Below are positions 30,936 to 32,441 of a stretch of 32,441 bases of DNA, piece by piece (the first letter of the stretch is position 1; each line of letters begins with the position of its first letter). The notes under the pieces are model-generated. The model was given only the letters and a program-made list of their open reading frames with translations. It had not been told where the DNA came from and made no database searches. The position numbers and the translations under genes are program-made. This stretch comes from Salinicola halimionae. Its GTDB lineage: Bacteria; Pseudomonadota; Gammaproteobacteria; Pseudomonadales; Halomonadaceae. The stretch is taken from contig NZ_PZJQ01000001.1 of the NCBI RefSeq assembly GCF_003206065.1, positions 1 to 32,441 on the forward strand, written 5' to 3'.

Positions 30936-31934
30936 ATGCAGCGTTCAGTGACAGAGTTTCTCCGTCCCCGCGACATCAAGGTCGAAGAGGTCAGTGCACA
31001 TCACGCAAAGATCGTGCTGGAACCCTTCGAACGTGGTTTCGGGCATACCCTGGGGAATGCGCTGCGTCGCATCCTGCTCTCTTCGATGCCTGGCTGTGCC
31101 ATTGTCGAAGCTGAAATCGAAGGCGTGTTGCACGAGTACAGCGCCATCGAAGGTGTTCAGGAAGACGTCATCGAGATTCTACTGAATCTCAAGGACGTGG
31201 CCATCAAGATGCACGGTCGCGACGAAGCCGTTCTTACCTTGAACAAGCAGGGCCCCGGTGTAATGACCGCAGGTGACATTGCCGTCGGTCATGACGTCGA
31301 GATCGTCAATCCGGAGCATGTAATCGCTCACCTCAACGATGGCAGCGAGCTGAAAATGCAGCTGAAGATCGTTCAGGGGCGTGGTTACGAGCCCGCGGAT
31401 GCGCGGCTCTCCGACGAGGACGAATCTCGCGCCATCGGTCGTCTGCAGCTGGATGCGACTTTCAGCCCCGTTCGCCGCGTGTCCTATGCGGTGGAAGCGG
31501 CCCGTGTCGAACAGCGCACCGACCTCGATAAGCTGGTCATCGATCTCGAAACTGACGGCACCCTGGACCCCGAAGAAGCGATTCGCCGTAGTGCGACCAT
31601 CCTTCAGGAACAGCTGGGCGCCTTCGTCGACCTCGAAGCTGACAGAGAGCAGGAAATCGAAGAGGAAGAAGATCAGATCGATCCGATTCTTCTGCGCCCC
31701 GTGGATGATCTCGAACTCACGGTTCGCAGCGCCAACTGCTTGAAGGCCGAGAATATTTACTACATTGGCGATTTGATTCAGCGCACGGAAGTCGAGCTGC
31801 TCAAGACGCCGAACCTTGGCAAGAAGTCCTTGAACGAGATCAAGGACGTGTTGGCTTCGCGCGGTCTTTCGCTGGGTATGCGGCTGGAAAGCTGGCCGCC
31901 CGCGAGTCTGAAAGACGACAAGGCTTCAGCCTAA
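30936..31934 (+). CDS. rpoA: DNA-directed RNA polymerase subunit alpha
   Basis: Alpha dimerises to nucleate RNA polymerase and its C-terminal domain binds UP elements and activators. The ATG at 30936 gives 332 residues starting [20 protein letters not shown], as in the family, with GGAAGG at 30922-30927. The in-frame ATG at 30912 would add eight residues and has no ribosome binding site. The assembly domain (to about 235) contains [20 protein letters not shown]. An acidic linker with EEEEDQ leads to the C-terminal domain, where R264 in [12 protein letters not shown] matches the DNA-contacting R265 of E. coli. Confidence 0.98.
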   Translation: MQRSVTEFLRPRDIKVEEVSAHHAKIVLEPFERGFGHTLGNALRRILLSSMPGCAIVEAEIEGVLHEYSAIEGVQEDVIEILLNLKDVAIKMHGRDEAVLTLNKQGPGVMTAGDIAVGHDVEIVNPEHVIAHLNDGSELKMQLKIVQGRGYEPADARLSDEDESRAIGRLQLDATFSPVRRVSYAVEAARVEQRTDLDKLVIDLETDGTLDPEEAIRRSATILQEQLGAFVDLEADREQEIEEEEDQIDPILLRPVDDLELTVRSANCLKAENIYYIGDLIQRTEVELLKTPNLGKKSLNEIKDVLASRGLSLGMRLESWPPASLKDDKASA

Positions 31935-32017
31935 GAACGATAGCGTCGGGGTTCAGACTCTGGCGCCGTCTTCCAGCGTGCCGACTCGAATCACCAGTTT
32001 GGTAAGGAATAGCAATC

Positions 32018-32404
32018 ATGCGTCATCGTAAGAGTGGTCGTCATCTGAATCGGACCAGCTCGCATCGGCACGCCATGTTCAAGAACATGTGCATCTCGCT
32101 GGTCGAGCATGAAGTGATCAAGACTACCCTGCCTAAAGCCAAGGAACTGCGTCGTCATATCGAGCCGCTGATCACCCTGGCCAAGCAGGATAGCGTGGCA
32201 AATCGCCGTCTGGCGTTCAGCCGCACCCGCTCCAAGGAAGCTGTTGGCAAGCTCTTCAACGAGCTTGGTCCGCGTTACGTCAATCGCCCGGGCGGTTACG
32301 TCCGTGTGCTGAAGTGCGGTTTCCGCACCGGCGACAACGCCCCGATGGCTTACATCGAGCTGGTCGATCGTCCGGTCGTCGAAGAAGCTGCCGGGGAAGA
32401 ATAA
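32018..32404 (+). CDS. rplQ: 50S ribosomal protein L17
   Basis: L17 sits near the base of the large subunit below the tunnel exit. The 128-residue protein (E. coli 127) begins [20 protein letters not shown] and has the conserved [20 protein letters not shown] and [20 protein letters not shown]. The tail is acidic (EEAAGEE). AAGGA at 32003-32007 supports the start. Last gene of the alpha operon. Confidence 0.98.
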   Translation: MRHRKSGRHLNRTSSHRHAMFKNMCISLVEHEVIKTTLPKAKELRRHIEPLITLAKQDSVANRRLAFSRTRSKEAVGKLFNELGPRYVNRPGGYVRVLKCGFRTGDNAPMAYIELVDRPVVEEAAGEE

Positions 32405-32425
32405 CCCCACAGCTTTCAGCACGAC

Positions 32426-32441
32426 AAAAACCGGCTGCCCA
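32426..32441 (+). terminator. left arm of a probable terminator, cut by the window edge
   Basis: AAAAACCGGCTGCCCA at the very end has the look of the A-run and 5' arm of a Rho-independent terminator 21 bases after rplQ. The complementary arm and T-run would lie beyond the window, so this is only suggestive. Confidence 0.4.

Overview
This window is the main transcription and translation gene block of a GC-rich gammaproteobacterium. Protein lengths and sequences, the E. coli-like S14 and L36 forms, and a birA - tRNA(Tyr, Gly, Thr, Trp) - secE - nusG prefix joined directly to the beta, str, S10, spc and alpha operons fit the Oceanospirillales/Pseudomonadales side of the class. Halomonadaceae is my best guess, from general familiarity and not from a search. 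Everything I can support is on the + strand. There are 39 protein genes and 4 tRNA genes, and no mobile element, CRISPR array, phage gene or unknown protein.

Layout: birA (130-1107); tRNA-Tyr, -Gly and -Thr behind a strong promoter and closed by a terminator (1268-1670); tRNA-Trp, secE, nusG (1699-2829); L11-L1 (2944-4070); L10-L7/L12 (4354-5324); an attenuator and structured leader (5325-5592); rpoB and rpoC (5593-13986); the str operon rpsL-rpsG-fusA-tuf (14025-18525); the S10 operon (18560-23739); the spc operon from rplN to rpmJ (23794-29313); and the alpha operon rpsM-rpsK-rpsD-rpoA-rplQ (29444-32404). The window ends inside what looks like the left arm of the final terminator. No gene-free stretch exceeds 300 bases. 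The longest are the L10 leader (283 nt) and the rplL-rpoB spacer (268 nt), and both are full of RNA secondary structure.

Together the genes make the core RNA polymerase (alpha, beta, beta-prime), the elongation factors NusG, EF-G and EF-Tu, the SecY/SecE translocon core and 30 ribosomal proteins. Control is expected mostly at RNA level (L1, L10, S7, L4, S8 and S4 feedback in E. coli), so the spacers are the informative part of the window.

The coding content is ordinary and I found no undescribed protein system. The points worth a second look are regulatory or architectural: the missing tuf copy between the tRNAs and secE; a multi-hairpin rpsJ-rplC spacer; an AUG-UAA start-stop element overlapping the rpsH start; promoters embedded in inverted repeats ahead of the S10 and alpha operons; nested palindromes between fusA and tuf; and a strong hairpin between rpsD and rpoA.
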